A stretch of 64,000 nt of DNA from Hymenobacter jejuensis (GTDB taxonomy: Bacteria > Bacteroidota > Bacteroidia > Cytophagales > Hymenobacteraceae): assembly GCF_006337165.1 (NCBI RefSeq), contig NZ_CP040896.1:4402001-4466000 (forward strand), written 5' to 3'. The translations under genes and the position numbers were made by a program. The notes below the pieces were generated by a model that made no database searches, was not told the DNA's origin, and saw only the letters and a list, made by a program, of their open reading frames with translations. Each line of letters begins with the position of its first letter. Positions within the stretch are counted from its first letter, which is position 1. This document shows positions 25,779 to 35,000 of this stretch, one piece after another.

Positions 25779-28277
25779 TCAAAACGGATAGCCAATGCCG
25801 AGGTTGAATGCCGTTTGGTTGTTGCCGAAGTTGAAGTTGGAAATCAGCCATTTGTTGCGACCCAATGCCGTCGGGTCGTAGACTTTGGTGGCAATGTCGA
25901 GGCGCAGAATAAGGAAGGTGAAGTCGAAGCGCAGCCCAAGGCCCGAGCCAACGGCTATTTCGCGGTAAAAGCGATTGAGTTGAAAATCAGCCCCTTCGCG
26001 ATTGTCTTTGTGCAGAGCCCACACGTTGCCAAAGTCCGTAAACAGCGCCCCGTTGATGAAGCTGTACAGCGGAAAGCGGTATTCGACGCTGCCTTCCAAC
26101 AGCACCTCGCCGGGCTGCTCGATGTCAAAGTTCTGGACTTCCGGGCTGGTGGGATCTTTCGGGTCGGATAGCTTGGTGGAGGTATACGAGCCGGGACCCA
26201 AACGCCTTGGTTTCCAAGCACGTACGCTAGAGCTGCCACCCGCAAAAAAGTACTTATCGTAGGGCACGATATAGGCCGAGGCGCCTTCGGTCGGCAGCCC
26301 GTTGCGGTCGGTGGGGGCACTTTTGCTCAGCGCACTGACAATGCCGCCGTTGAGCCGGTACACAACATAGGTCTTGCCCGAGAGCTTGTAATAGCGTCTG
26401 TAATCGGCGTTGAACTTGGCGAAGTTGTACACGCTCAAACGGGTTTTGTCCCGCAGGAAATTCTCGTAGAGCCCTTTGGTCAACCCGCCGACCTCGGCAA
26501 ACATGCGCAGGTAATACGCATCCCGCGTCTCGTTGAAATCGTTGGAATTATACAGCGAAGTGGCGTTAAAGCTGGGCACGAACTGGCGGCTGAAGCTCTG
26601 CCGCAACGGTGACCCCAGGGTCGCCAGCGAATCGAGCACATTTTGAAATACCGGATCGATGCGCACGGTATTCACGATGCTCAAATCAAGGGGGGTGAGC
26701 ACGTATTGATGATACGGGGAACGCTGCCAGATGTAATCGTACGTGCCTTCAAGATTCGTGCGCGTGTACTCGGGCCGAATCACGTAAGTGTACGACGTGT
26801 TGATGCGCGTCTGGGGGTTGAAGCGCGTCAGGTAGCGGTTGGCGCGCCACGGCACCAGAAACTGGGGCAGCAGCAAGTTGGCGTTGGCACCTACCTGCGT
26901 GGTATACACCGAGTTATCGGTGATGCCTTGCACGGCACCGATGCGGCTATATTGTCCTTCGAAGCCGAGCCGAAGGCCCAATTCAAGGCGCTCAGCCCCG
27001 CCAAATACGTTGCGGATTTTCAGGCGCACGTTGCCAAAAGGACCGGGCAGCTGCGCGACGTAGGTGCCACCGAATTCGGTGGTTTCCTGGTATTTCTTTG
27101 CTGGTGAGGCATTTACGATTGCGTCGAGTAGGCCGGAGGTAGAATCGAGGGCTGCAGCATCGCGCACTCGGCGGTAATTGACGGTATTGAACCGGAACAC
27201 ATCCAGCTGGCCAAGCTGCCGCTGGGTTTGCAGGGTGTTGGCCAAGCTGTAGGTTTCGCCGGGACGTACGGCCAGCTTCTGGTCGAGAACTTTGGTGCTG
27301 AACTTGTGCTTGAAAGCCAGATAATACACCGAGTCGCGCACCACCGAATCGCGGACCTGGCCAAAGCGAACCACGCCTGCATCGGTCAGGAAATTCACCT
27401 TGCGGATGGTGTACACGCGGTGCAAGCGGCCCTGACCCGGCGGATTGGCAATCAGGGTGCGCAGGCGCACCGTGGTCGGTGCGAAGCTGGTATCGGCTTC
27501 GAGCGTGATGTACTGCTGACGAAAGTCGAAATAGCCCGCGTTTTTGAGCAGCGTTTCGATGCGGGAGCGCTCCTGGTCAATGACTTCTTCGTCGTATTGG
27601 TTGCCGACGTGCAGCAGCGAGCTCGGCTGGCTGGCCAACACTCGACGCGCGACGGCCGTGTCGGGGATTTCGTAATCGAGCTGCGAATAATGAAAGGGTA
27701 CGTTTTCGGCAACGCGGTACGTGACCGTTACGCGCCGGTCTTCTACAGTGTCGGTCGAAGTGACGGCGCTGCGGAAGAAGCCCTTGGATTTCAGGAACGT
27801 CGCGATTTCTTCCGTGGTGCGTTGGGTCAGCAGCGAGTCGTAGATGACCGGCGCTTCGCCCAAACGCATAATAGTATTGCCTTTTTCGAGGGCCAGCTGG
27901 TGGCGCTGGGTGTGGCGCTCGCGCTTGCTGACCAGCTTGCCTACCTTCACCGAATCGGGGCGGGCCGCCTGGATGCGCTCGTTCCATTTGGTGCGCTCGG
28001 CATCCAGCTGCTGCTGGATCTTTTCGGGATGATAAAAGCTGTAGCCCAACTGGTAGATTGCTAGCTTTGGCAGCGGAAACCGCGAGTTGGGTTTTTGCTG
28101 GTACAGCGTCAGGATGCGTTCGGCATCGGCCTGCTTCACGCCTTCCAGCTTGATGCGGGTGAGCAGGTTCTGCTTGGGCGCCAGCAGCTTCGTGGGCGAG
28201 CAGCCCATTACCAGTGCCAGCCCCAACAGCCAGACCGCCAATATCCTAGTCTTCGAAGTGGCCCGCTTGAAGGGCAT
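25779..28277 (-). CDS. tamL: TamL-type Omp85 outer-membrane lipoprotein
   Basis: A BamA/TamA-superfamily protein with a lipoprotein signal, the mark of Bacteroidota TamL, which works with TamB in outer-membrane biogenesis. From the ATG at 28277 it has 832 residues. The lipobox LALVMGC lies at about 20-26, and POTRA-like domains follow (about 40-400, e.g. RVTVTYRVAENVPFHYSQLDY). The C-terminal 16-strand barrel is at about 430-832, with LGLRLGFEGQYSR and the Omp85 motif region FFAGGSSSVRAWKPRRLGPG (the VRGF-like motif), and it ends in FNLGIGYPF. An ATG at 28301 would overlap the divergent methyltransferase start. tamB is not seen. Confidence 0.9.
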   Translation of the reverse strand: MPFKRATSKTRILAVWLLGLALVMGCSPTKLLAPKQNLLTRIKLEGVKQADAERILTLYQQKPNSRFPLPKLAIYQLGYSFYHPEKIQQQLDAERTKWNERIQAARPDSVKVGKLVSKRERHTQRHQLALEKGNTIMRLGEAPVIYDSLLTQRTTEEIATFLKSKGFFRSAVTSTDTVEDRRVTVTYRVAENVPFHYSQLDYEIPDTAVARRVLASQPSSLLHVGNQYDEEVIDQERSRIETLLKNAGYFDFRQQYITLEADTSFAPTTVRLRTLIANPPGQGRLHRVYTIRKVNFLTDAGVVRFGQVRDSVVRDSVYYLAFKHKFSTKVLDQKLAVRPGETYSLANTLQTQRQLGQLDVFRFNTVNYRRVRDAAALDSTSGLLDAIVNASPAKKYQETTEFGGTYVAQLPGPFGNVRLKIRNVFGGAERLELGLRLGFEGQYSRIGAVQGITDNSVYTTQVGANANLLLPQFLVPWRANRYLTRFNPQTRINTSYTYVIRPEYTRTNLEGTYDYIWQRSPYHQYVLTPLDLSIVNTVRIDPVFQNVLDSLATLGSPLRQSFSRQFVPSFNATSLYNSNDFNETRDAYYLRMFAEVGGLTKGLYENFLRDKTRLSVYNFAKFNADYRRYYKLSGKTYVVYRLNGGIVSALSKSAPTDRNGLPTEGASAYIVPYDKYFFAGGSSSVRAWKPRRLGPGSYTSTKLSDPKDPTSPEVQNFDIEQPGEVLLEGSVEYRFPLYSFINGALFTDFGNVWALHKDNREGADFQLNRFYREIAVGSGLGLRFDFTFLILRLDIATKVYDPTALGRNKWLISNFNFGNNQTAFNLGIGYPF

Positions 28278-28291
28278 AGTTAGCAGCGAAT

Positions 28292-29035
28292 ATGGTTTCA
28301 AAAGCAGTAGCGAAATACGTGCACGCGCTGCACCTGAAGAAGTTTAGGCTCCGGCACGGCGCTTTCCTGGTGGAAGGCGGCAAAAGCGTGCAAGAGCTGC
28401 TAAGTTCTGGACTTCTGACCGAACGGTTGTTCCTGACAGCGGAGTTTGCTGCAAAAATTCCGTCCGTGCCGGCTTCCATTCCCCTTGAGGTCGTGTCAGA
28501 AGAAGAACTTACGCGCCTGGGCACGCTTTCGACCAACAATACGGCATTGGCCATCGCAAGGCTGCCCGAAGAGCCTCCTTTGCGGCCCACCACCCACGGC
28601 CTGCTGCTGGCTCTTGACCAAGTGCGCGACCCCGGCAACCTCGGCACGCTCATTCGGCTGGCCGATTGGTACGGCCTGCAAGGCGTGGTGTGCTCCGATA
28701 CCTGCGCCGATCCGTGGGCGCCCAAAACGGTGGCCGCGACCATGGGCTCCTTTACGCGCGTCCCGATCTGGCAGCGCGAATTGCCCGATTGGCTGGCATC
28801 GCTTCCAAAAGATGTGGCGGTATACGGTGCTGATTTAGAAGGAGATAACGTGCACAAGTTAAATCTCAGTCCGAACGGAGTGCTCATCATGGGCAGCGAG
28901 TCGCACGGCATGCGTCCGGAGGTAGAAGCGCACCTCACGCGCCGCCTGCACATCCCCGGCGTGGGCGGGGCCGAGAGCCTGAACGTGGCCGTGTCGGCAG
29001 CCATTTTGCTGGATAATTTCTACCGCCATCTGTAA
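28292..29035 (+). CDS. TrmH/SpoU-family RNA 2'-O-methyltransferase
   Basis: The protein has 247 residues. The N-terminal substrate-binding domain (about 1-95, RHGAFLVEGGKSVQELL) is followed by the knotted SPOUT domain. Its motif 1 is LALDQVRDPGNLGTLIRLAD, motif 2 GVLIMGSESHGM and motif 3 GGAESLNVAVSAAILL. It methylates ribose in rRNA or tRNA; the exact target (RlmB-like or TrmH-like) cannot be read from the sequence. It starts 14 bp from the divergent tamL gene, so the promoters must overlap or lie inside the genes. Confidence 0.92.
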   Translation: MVSKAVAKYVHALHLKKFRLRHGAFLVEGGKSVQELLSSGLLTERLFLTAEFAAKIPSVPASIPLEVVSEEELTRLGTLSTNNTALAIARLPEEPPLRPTTHGLLLALDQVRDPGNLGTLIRLADWYGLQGVVCSDTCADPWAPKTVAATMGSFTRVPIWQRELPDWLASLPKDVAVYGADLEGDNVHKLNLSPNGVLIMGSESHGMRPEVEAHLTRRLHIPGVGGAESLNVAVSAAILLDNFYRHL

Positions 29036-29059
29036 GTAATTGATACATAATAGGTTATG
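29033..29059. repeat. AT motif copy 7 (overlaps a stop codon)
   Basis: The TAA stop of the methyltransferase begins TAAGTAATTGATACATAAT, then AGGTTATG. Core TTGATACATAA. Confidence 0.5.
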
Positions 29060-29094
29060 AAAAAGGCCCGCTGAAGCGATTCAGCGGGCCTTTC
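29060..29094. terminator. Bidirectional terminator after the TrmH-family gene
   Basis: The arms AAAGGCCCGCTGA and TCAGCGGGCCTTT have a six-base loop and lie between convergent genes. The A-run on the left and T-run on the right serve both directions. Confidence 0.85.
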
Positions 29095-29135
29095 TGTGCA
29101 ACGAAGTACTACTCCGTTCTGTGAGTTGAGACGAC

Positions 29136-30278
29136 TTACAAGAACGTGATGCCAAAGCTAAGCGTCTGAGCCTGAGGGCCGCGGTTGTCTTTGAACAGCT
29201 CGTTGAGGTTATACTTCACAAAGAAGTCGAGGCCGCGGACGCCGATCATGCCTTGCAGACCGTACTGAAAGTCTTCGAGGTTGTAGTTGCCCCGAACCTT
29301 ATCTTTTTTGGTATCGCCGTCCTCCTGGTATTTCAGCTTGGTGTGGCTGCTCAGGCGGTAACCGGCAAAGCCACCAGCAGCAATCCGGAAGGCATCATGG
29401 CCTTTCTGATCGCGGAAATAGAGCTGCGCCATCAGAGGCAGGTTGATCGTGGTGGTGGCCAGCTTGCTCTTTTCGAGGTTGCGGTTGGCGGGCGTGGTCA
29501 CGGTCGTGATCTCGGTGCGAGTATCGGTCAAAACAATCTGGCGGTTGTTGTCGAACATGTAGTTGTTAAAGGCCAGCTCGGGGCCGGAAACCAGGTACAG
29601 CGGGCTGCCTTTGGCTCCCAACCGCAACGATTGGCGCCACTGAAAGCTGATGTAGCGCGAGCCCAGAGGGCGCAAGTCGTAGGTTTGTTCCTGGCCCAGA
29701 GCATCGAGCTGCGGCTTGCGGTTGACCAAGGCATTGAGGCCCAGATCCATCGTGAAGGTGCTGTGGTAGGCGCGGTTGAAGCGTTCTTCCGACTTCACCT
29801 TGCGCAGCGAATCTTTGTTTTCTGTGCTTTCGGTGCGACCGATGTGGATGTTCACGTTGTCATCGTTGTCGTTGTCGTCGATGACCATGCCGAAGCTCGG
29901 GCCGAGTCGCACTTCAACGTGGTCGCCCGATTTCTGGCGGTTGCGAACCGTCACGCGGATTTGTTCGGGTACAGCTTTGCCGGGGTTGTCTTTGGCCGGG
30001 TAAAATTCCATCGTAACCTGCTCATCCTTGGAGTTTTTGCTGGCGACTTCGGCTTGCGTAATGTACTTGTCGAGCATCACCATCAGCGAGTCGAGCTTGT
30101 AAGCGCGCATTTGTCGGAGTTGGGCTTTGTCCTTGACAAACAGCGTCAGGGTCGCCTGGTTGGGCATTTTTACGACGATCGTGTCGAATTTGGCAGGGCG
30201 GTTGTTGGCGTGCACGAGGGCAGGAACAGCCAGGGCTGATAGCAGCAGGATGGCCAGCAGCGAGAAGAGACGTTTCAT
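29136..30278 (-). CDS. Outer-membrane beta-barrel protein of a sigma/anti-sigma operon
   Basis: From the ATG at 30278 (MKRLFSLLAILLLSALAVPA) it has 380 residues with a signal peptide to about residue 24. After a soluble N-terminal region of about 110 residues, alternating hydrophobic strands appear (STFTMDLGLNALV, YISFQWRQSLRLG, LAFNNYMFDNN), ending with aromatic-rich DFFVKYNLNELF and LSFGITFL, as in PorT-like barrels. An acidic Asp/Asn run (about 135-145) lies before the barrel. It is the third gene of an ECF sigma, anti-sigma, barrel operon. Function unknown; an envelope-stress target is a reasonable guess. Confidence 0.75.
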   Translation of the reverse strand: MKRLFSLLAILLLSALAVPALVHANNRPAKFDTIVVKMPNQATLTLFVKDKAQLRQMRAYKLDSLMVMLDKYITQAEVASKNSKDEQVTMEFYPAKDNPGKAVPEQIRVTVRNRQKSGDHVEVRLGPSFGMVIDDNDNDDNVNIHIGRTESTENKDSLRKVKSEERFNRAYHSTFTMDLGLNALVNRKPQLDALGQEQTYDLRPLGSRYISFQWRQSLRLGAKGSPLYLVSGPELAFNNYMFDNNRQIVLTDTRTEITTVTTPANRNLEKSKLATTTINLPLMAQLYFRDQKGHDAFRIAAGGFAGYRLSSHTKLKYQEDGDTKKDKVRGNYNLEDFQYGLQGMIGVRGLDFFVKYNLNELFKDNRGPQAQTLSFGITFL

Positions 30279-30307
30279 AACGAAGGAAGAAAAAGGAGCG
30301 TGCAAGA

Positions 30308-31180
30308 CTAAGGATGGGAGGTGTTGGTCCAGGATTCTACCTGCGCCGTCACGACTTCGGGTAGTTCCACTTTGGGCAGGTTGATCTGCCGGCCGTCGAG
30401 GACCGCGTTGCCTACTTTTTTGCCGGCTTTCAGGAGCAGATTCCCCAGGCGGGGCCGGCGGCCCGCATCGTTGGCCGCGTAGGCCGAGGCACCGGGCGTT
30501 TTGGCATCACCACGGCGTACTTCCACCACAATCGGGCCGGTTGGCGCGGCCGCAGCAACGAGGGCCGGTGCGGTGGGTTGCGCAGCTTCGGGAGTTGCCG
30601 TGGGCTCCACGGCCGGGCGCTCCGGACGCGCTGGCGCGGGGGTGTTCACGGCAACGGCTTGGGCGGGCGCGTTGGTATTCAGTTTCTTAGCAGATGTAGG
30701 CCGGGTGGCGCGAGCCAAAGCAACGGAGCGGCGGGCGGCGGGTTGCTGCCCTACAGAGCGGGCCGTGTGTACCGCCGGCGCCAACTCAGAAGGAACAACC
30801 GAAGCCGGAGTGGTAGCGGCCAGCGCTTCCGAACCTGCTTCTGATGGGCTAGATGCAGCTTGTGGAGTGGGGGTTGCCTGCGTGTTGGCAGAAGATGTAG
30901 AAAGGTTGTCGGGAGTGCTGGTGGGGGCTTGCGCAGCCCGCTTGGTAGTGGCCAAAGTGCCTGTGGATGAGTTGGTTGCAGGGCCACGCAGCAGCAGGCC
31001 ATAGCTCGCCACGAGCAACAGCGCTATAGCGGCTGCCGCAGCGTAAAGCCATAGTACGGGCCGCTTTTTGGCGGCGGGTTTCAGCTCGGCTTCCAGCTGA
31101 TCCCAGAGGTAGGCGGGCGGCGTGGGCGCGTGGCCCTGGAGCCGGTCCCGGAACAGCTTATCAATATCTTCCGGTTGCAT
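30308..31180 (-). CDS. Probable anti-sigma factor, single-pass membrane protein
   Basis: The start is the ATG at 31180 (MQPEDIDKLFRDRLQGH), 20 bp inside the end of the sigma gene, giving 290 residues. A cytoplasmic N-terminal segment of about 40 residues (PPAYLWDQLEAELKPAAKKR) precedes one membrane helix (about 42-64, VLWLYAAAAAIALLLVASYG). A long, low-complexity Ala/Pro/Thr-rich periplasmic region and a short conserved end follow. This layout is typical of Bacteroidota ECF operons, where the N-terminal part holds the sigma factor. There is no zinc-binding HxxxCxxC motif, so it is not a ZAS-type anti-sigma. Confidence 0.72.
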   Translation of the reverse strand: MQPEDIDKLFRDRLQGHAPTPPAYLWDQLEAELKPAAKKRPVLWLYAAAAAIALLLVASYGLLLRGPATNSSTGTLATTKRAAQAPTSTPDNLSTSSANTQATPTPQAASSPSEAGSEALAATTPASVVPSELAPAVHTARSVGQQPAARRSVALARATRPTSAKKLNTNAPAQAVAVNTPAPARPERPAVEPTATPEAAQPTAPALVAAAAPTGPIVVEVRRGDAKTPGASAYAANDAGRRPRLGNLLLKAGKKVGNAVLDGRQINLPKVELPEVVTAQVESWTNTSHP

Positions 31181-31736
31181 AATATTCTTTCGGTGAAGAG
31201 TTGGAAGCCGACGCGCTTGCGGCGGCCAAACGGCGCTGGAGCATGGCTCGTGCCTTGCTGAGCTGTGATTTGCTGGTCCCTTCCGAGATGCCCAGCAACT
31301 CACCGATTTCGGGGTGCGAATAGCCTTCCAGCGCGTACAGGTTGAACACCGTACGGTAGCCAGCGGGCAGTTCGGCCAAGAGCCCCAGCAGGTCCGCTTC
31401 GTTTAGCTGCGACTCGGCATCGGCAGCGGTTACGGCTACATCGGCCGAATAGTCGTCGATGGCTAGGTGCAGCGGCTCTTTGCGGCGCAATTGGCCCAGG
31501 GCTTCGTTGACCATGATCCGGCGAATCCAGCCTTCGAAGCTGCCTTCGTGCCGGTACTGGTCCAAGGCCCGAAACACCTTCACGAAGCCCATGAGCATGA
31601 CCTCTTCGGCGTCTTCGCGGTGGCGTAGGTACCGAATGCACACGCCCAGCATCATGCCCGCAAAGCGCTCATAGAGCAGCTTTTGGGCCCGGCTGCTGCC
31701 TTGGCGGCAAGCGGCTATGAGATCGGCGTCGGTCAC
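31161..31736 (-). CDS. ECF RNA polymerase sigma factor
   Basis: 191 residues. Region 2 covers about 20-85 (FAGMMLGVCIRYLRHREDAEEV, FEGWIRRIMVNEALGQLRRK), and region 4 about 120-172 (LPAGYRTVFNLYALEGYSHP, IGELLGISEGTSKSQLSKAR). It lacks regions 1.1 and 3, as extracytoplasmic-function sigma factors do. It is translationally coupled with the anti-sigma gene by a 20-bp overlap, and a beta-barrel gene follows. It probably responds to an envelope signal released through the anti-sigma factor. Confidence 0.93.
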   Translation of the reverse strand: MTDADLIAACRQGSSRAQKLLYERFAGMMLGVCIRYLRHREDAEEVMLMGFVKVFRALDQYRHEGSFEGWIRRIMVNEALGQLRRKEPLHLAIDDYSADVAVTAADAESQLNEADLLGLLAELPAGYRTVFNLYALEGYSHPEIGELLGISEGTSKSQLSKARAMLQRRLAAASASASNSSPKEYYATGRY

Positions 31737-31850
31737 GGTGGCGAAAGTAAAAAGGAACTATAGCAGGCTCTTTGATGGGGTAGATGGGTCTGGTTGCCTG
31801 ACCGTTGCCTGAAGATCAGAAAAAAGCATAGAGTGGCGCGTGTAATTTTA

Positions 31851-31877
31851 TAAGATATTGATAATCAATAACTTGTG
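31851..31877. repeat. AT motif copy 8, near-perfect palindrome
   Basis: TAAGATATTGATAATCAATA then ACTTGTG. The core TTGATAATCAA is a perfect palindrome extended by ATAT/ATAA-like flanks. It is not next to a recognised gene end, but it lies 20 bp beyond the stop of the unassigned small frame at 31898-32008. Confidence 0.55.
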
Positions 31878-31995
31878 CTTTTACAAATATTTGACTTCTA
31901 TTCTTCGTAGCCGCCCATTTGCGCTCCGTTAAACGATTGCGATCCGCTGCCGGAAGCGTCAGACTGGGAAAAGGCAATGGCGCCAGGGCACAAAA

Positions 31996-32037
31996 ACGGC
32001 TCCTGCACCAGCTACGCATAGCCAGTACAGGAGCCGT
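31996..32037 (-). terminator. Terminator for the CHAT gene (minus strand)
   Basis: The arms ACGGCTCCTG and CAGGAGCCGT are separated by 22 bases. On the minus strand the second arm is followed by TTTTTGTG. It is 20 bp past the stop codon of the CHAT gene. Confidence 0.7.
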
Positions 32038-32056
32038 AACGGAGCCGAGCAACTTG

Positions 32057-35000
32057 CTACGACAACGACAATAACACGTCGTTGGCCTGGCCGTAGTGCT
32101 GGTAGGCGCCCCACGTCGAGCCGCCGCGGTGTGCGATGCGGTTGCGGCCTTCGGCGATGGCATAGCCCAACGGTCGTGGATTGGCCTCGCCGGTTTCGCC
32201 GAGGTGGGAAAGCTCCGTGATTTTGTCGGCGGCCAAGCCCAGCAGGGCCTGGGCGTAGAATTCGGTGGCAAACTCTTCGGCCTGGGCATCGTTGACGGGC
32301 CAGCCGGTGCCGAGGTAGTTGCGCACGCCGCGCTCGAAAAAGGCTTCGGCAATGCCGGCCAGGTTGCGGTTCAGTTCTTCGGCCGTCAGGGCCGGGCCTT
32401 GGTTGATTTCAGCCGAAAAACAAGCGTTGGCAAACACCAGCCGCGGCACTTGCCGGGCCTGAAAAATTTCGCGCGCCGATAAAAACCGATCTTTCCCAAA
32501 CACCCAGCCGCCGCACGAGGGGTGGTCGGCGTTGAAAACGCCGTGTCCGGCGAAGTGCACCACGTCGAAGTTGCCGTTGAGAATCAGGGCCAGAATTTCG
32601 AGCGGGTCGCACTCGGCGTCGCCGATGCGCTCCACCACGTCGATGTCGAGGCCCGAATACTGCTTGATGCGGCTGAGCATCTGCACCACGGCGCGGCCTT
32701 CGCGGCGGGCGCCTGGCAGTTGATATTCGGGCTCGGGAGCAGGGTCGGCAATGATCAGCACGCGCAAATCCTGGTTGCGGGGCGGGGGCAGGCCGGGTCT
32801 CGGCGAGAGCATGGTCCGGAACTGGCGCGTGAGCAGCAGCTGCGGTCCGAAGTATTGCGTTCCCGGCCGCCGCTCGTGCGTAAAGCAGGCCATTTCCCAA
32901 GGCAAGCCTGCCGTTTCGCGGTCCAGGATAAACGTAAGTGGCTCAGCAAGAAGCTCTTGAAAATCAATGGGAAACAGCGTCGTCGTCAGCAGCTGGCCGT
33001 AGGTTTCCTGCTCTTCGCGCGTCACCGAGTCCATGAGCCGCCCCGACAGGCTGTTCGGGAAAAAGGCCTGCACATCCACTTCGCGCACCGGAATTACGGC
33101 ACCCTTCACCAAGGCCGAAAACCGAAACCGCGAGCCGTCGCGCTCGATGGTAATGCGCGGTCCGGCTTCGTCGGAAGGCAAGTTGATGACGCCTTTGGGC
33201 GACGATTTGCCAATGGCATCGGGTGCGGGCGTGGGCGGCGTGGTGAAGTTTTCGGGTTTAAACGTAACATCCAGTCCGTCAATGAGTTTGCTGTGCTCCA
33301 CGTTTTCCAGAATCACGCTCAGGTCGGCAAATTGCTTTTCATCGCGCGCGATCAGGGTCAGATGCGATACGCGGTTGGCTTCTTTGGCCGGCATTACCTC
33401 CGACGGATTCTGCATAGCGTCGCACACCCCTTGCAGCAAGCTCAGCAAGGCCCGCTCTTCGCTCATGGTGCCGGCTTTGGTGCCCAGCACCACGGAGGCA
33501 AAGCGCGGGTACCCCAACGACGACACCGCCGTGGCTACGTTGTTCATGAGGTAGCGCAGGTCGTGGTGGGTGAAGCGGCCTTCTTCGCCCATGCTCACCA
33601 GCAGCACGGCCTTGGCCTTGAGCTTGCGCTTGTAACGGGCTGGTATAAAGGAGATTTGGCCCAGCTCACCGCCCAGCATGGCGTGGTCGTTGGCTTGGCT
33701 GATCCAGTATTCGAGAGCTTCGTCGACTTGGGCGAGGCGGCGCGTGGCCGGCGCCCCCCGGTAGGTGCCCATCACCAGCACCGGCGTGGCTACCTCCGTT
33801 ACTTTCTGGTAGACCAGCGCCACGGTTAGCGGCCACGGGTTCTGGCTGCGGGTGGTGGGCTGGTCGCGGAGCGAGTCGAGGCGGCGCGTAGGGCACTCTT
33901 CGCCGAGGGCAGCCCGCAACAGGGCTTCTTCGGCGGCTTGCTGCTCGGCGATTTCTTCGGGCAGCTTGACGCCCGACTTCACCCGTTTCGCCAGGTTTTC
34001 CAGCTTGGTGCCGACCAAGTCTTCGCCGATGGGCCGGTGCCAATAGCCGTCGCGCGCGGTGATGCTGCGCGTAATGACGGGGTGCTGGGGCAAAGCCGAG
34101 GTTCGGTTGTGTACCAGCAGCTCGTGTATGGCTTTGATTACCAATCTATTGCTGGGGAGACTGCCGTGGTCTTCGTCGACGTAATACGTCGTAACGTCGG
34201 GCAGCAGGCCCAGCGAAAACGGGACGCGGCCGTCGCCTTCGAGGGTTTCGTGGTAGCGAAATTCGCCGGGCGCCACAATGTCGAGCTTATAGAGCGTGCG
34301 CCGGTTGCAGCCCGCGATGTACACCATGCGTTCGGGGTCGATGGTGGCGCTGGCGGCGGCTAGTTCGCGGTGAAAATTCTGGGCCTTATCCAGGTGCGAA
34401 GCCAGCACCGGAAATTCGCCCCACGTGCCTGACTGGTAAAGCGCTGCCAGTTCGGGCGCGAGCTTTTCGGGGGCCGGCAGCATCTGGTAGGTGGCCTCGA
34501 AGGTGTTCAGAATCTTGACCACCTCCGGCAGACTGTTGCGCAGGTCGAGCTTGGCGAGCCACCGCACCAGTTTTTCGGCCCCCGTAAGCACCTGCACCAT
34601 CGCGTAAGAGCCATAATTAGGGGTGCCCAGCATGATGAGCTTGCCGCCGTCGCCGTCGGGGCCACGCATGGCGTCCCAGAGCTTGGGGTAACGGGCAATA
34701 AACAGCCGGGCCACTAGCCCGCCCATCGAATGGGCCACGATGTGCACGGGCCGGTCGGCGAGGCGCCGCTCGATGTAGTGGGCCAGCCGGTCGGCCGCTT
34801 CGCCCAAGTCTTTGCGCCAATCGTAGCCAAACGGGTGCATATTCCAGTTGGCTGATAAAGCCAGCAGCGTGCGCGAGTACGTCCGGTGGTCGGGGTCGGT
34901 GGCCGCTACCTCGTCGCCCGTTGAGGGAAGCTGCAAACTGCCAATGCCTTCGCCGGCAATGCGCAACAGATTGATCCAGAACGGCTGGGTTTTTCCCCGG

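Larger units (their letters stand above)
31737..32056. other. Intergenic region between the CHAT gene and the sigma operon
   Basis: It holds the terminator-like hairpin 31996-32037, AT motif copy 8, and on the minus strand a 36-codon frame (32008 GTG to a TAG at 31898-31900). That frame reads SQSDASGSGSQSFNGAQMGG near its end. The frame begins inside the terminator stem and no family is recognised, so I do not call it a gene. The sigma operon promoter must lie near 31750-31850 but no clear TAnnTTTG is seen. Confidence 0.4.

Noticed and set aside
32522..33829. 435-codon plus-strand frame inside the CHAT gene
   Set aside because: Mirror frame of a real gene; the composition (His, Arg, Gly, Val rich) and lack of any domain mark it as a shadow.
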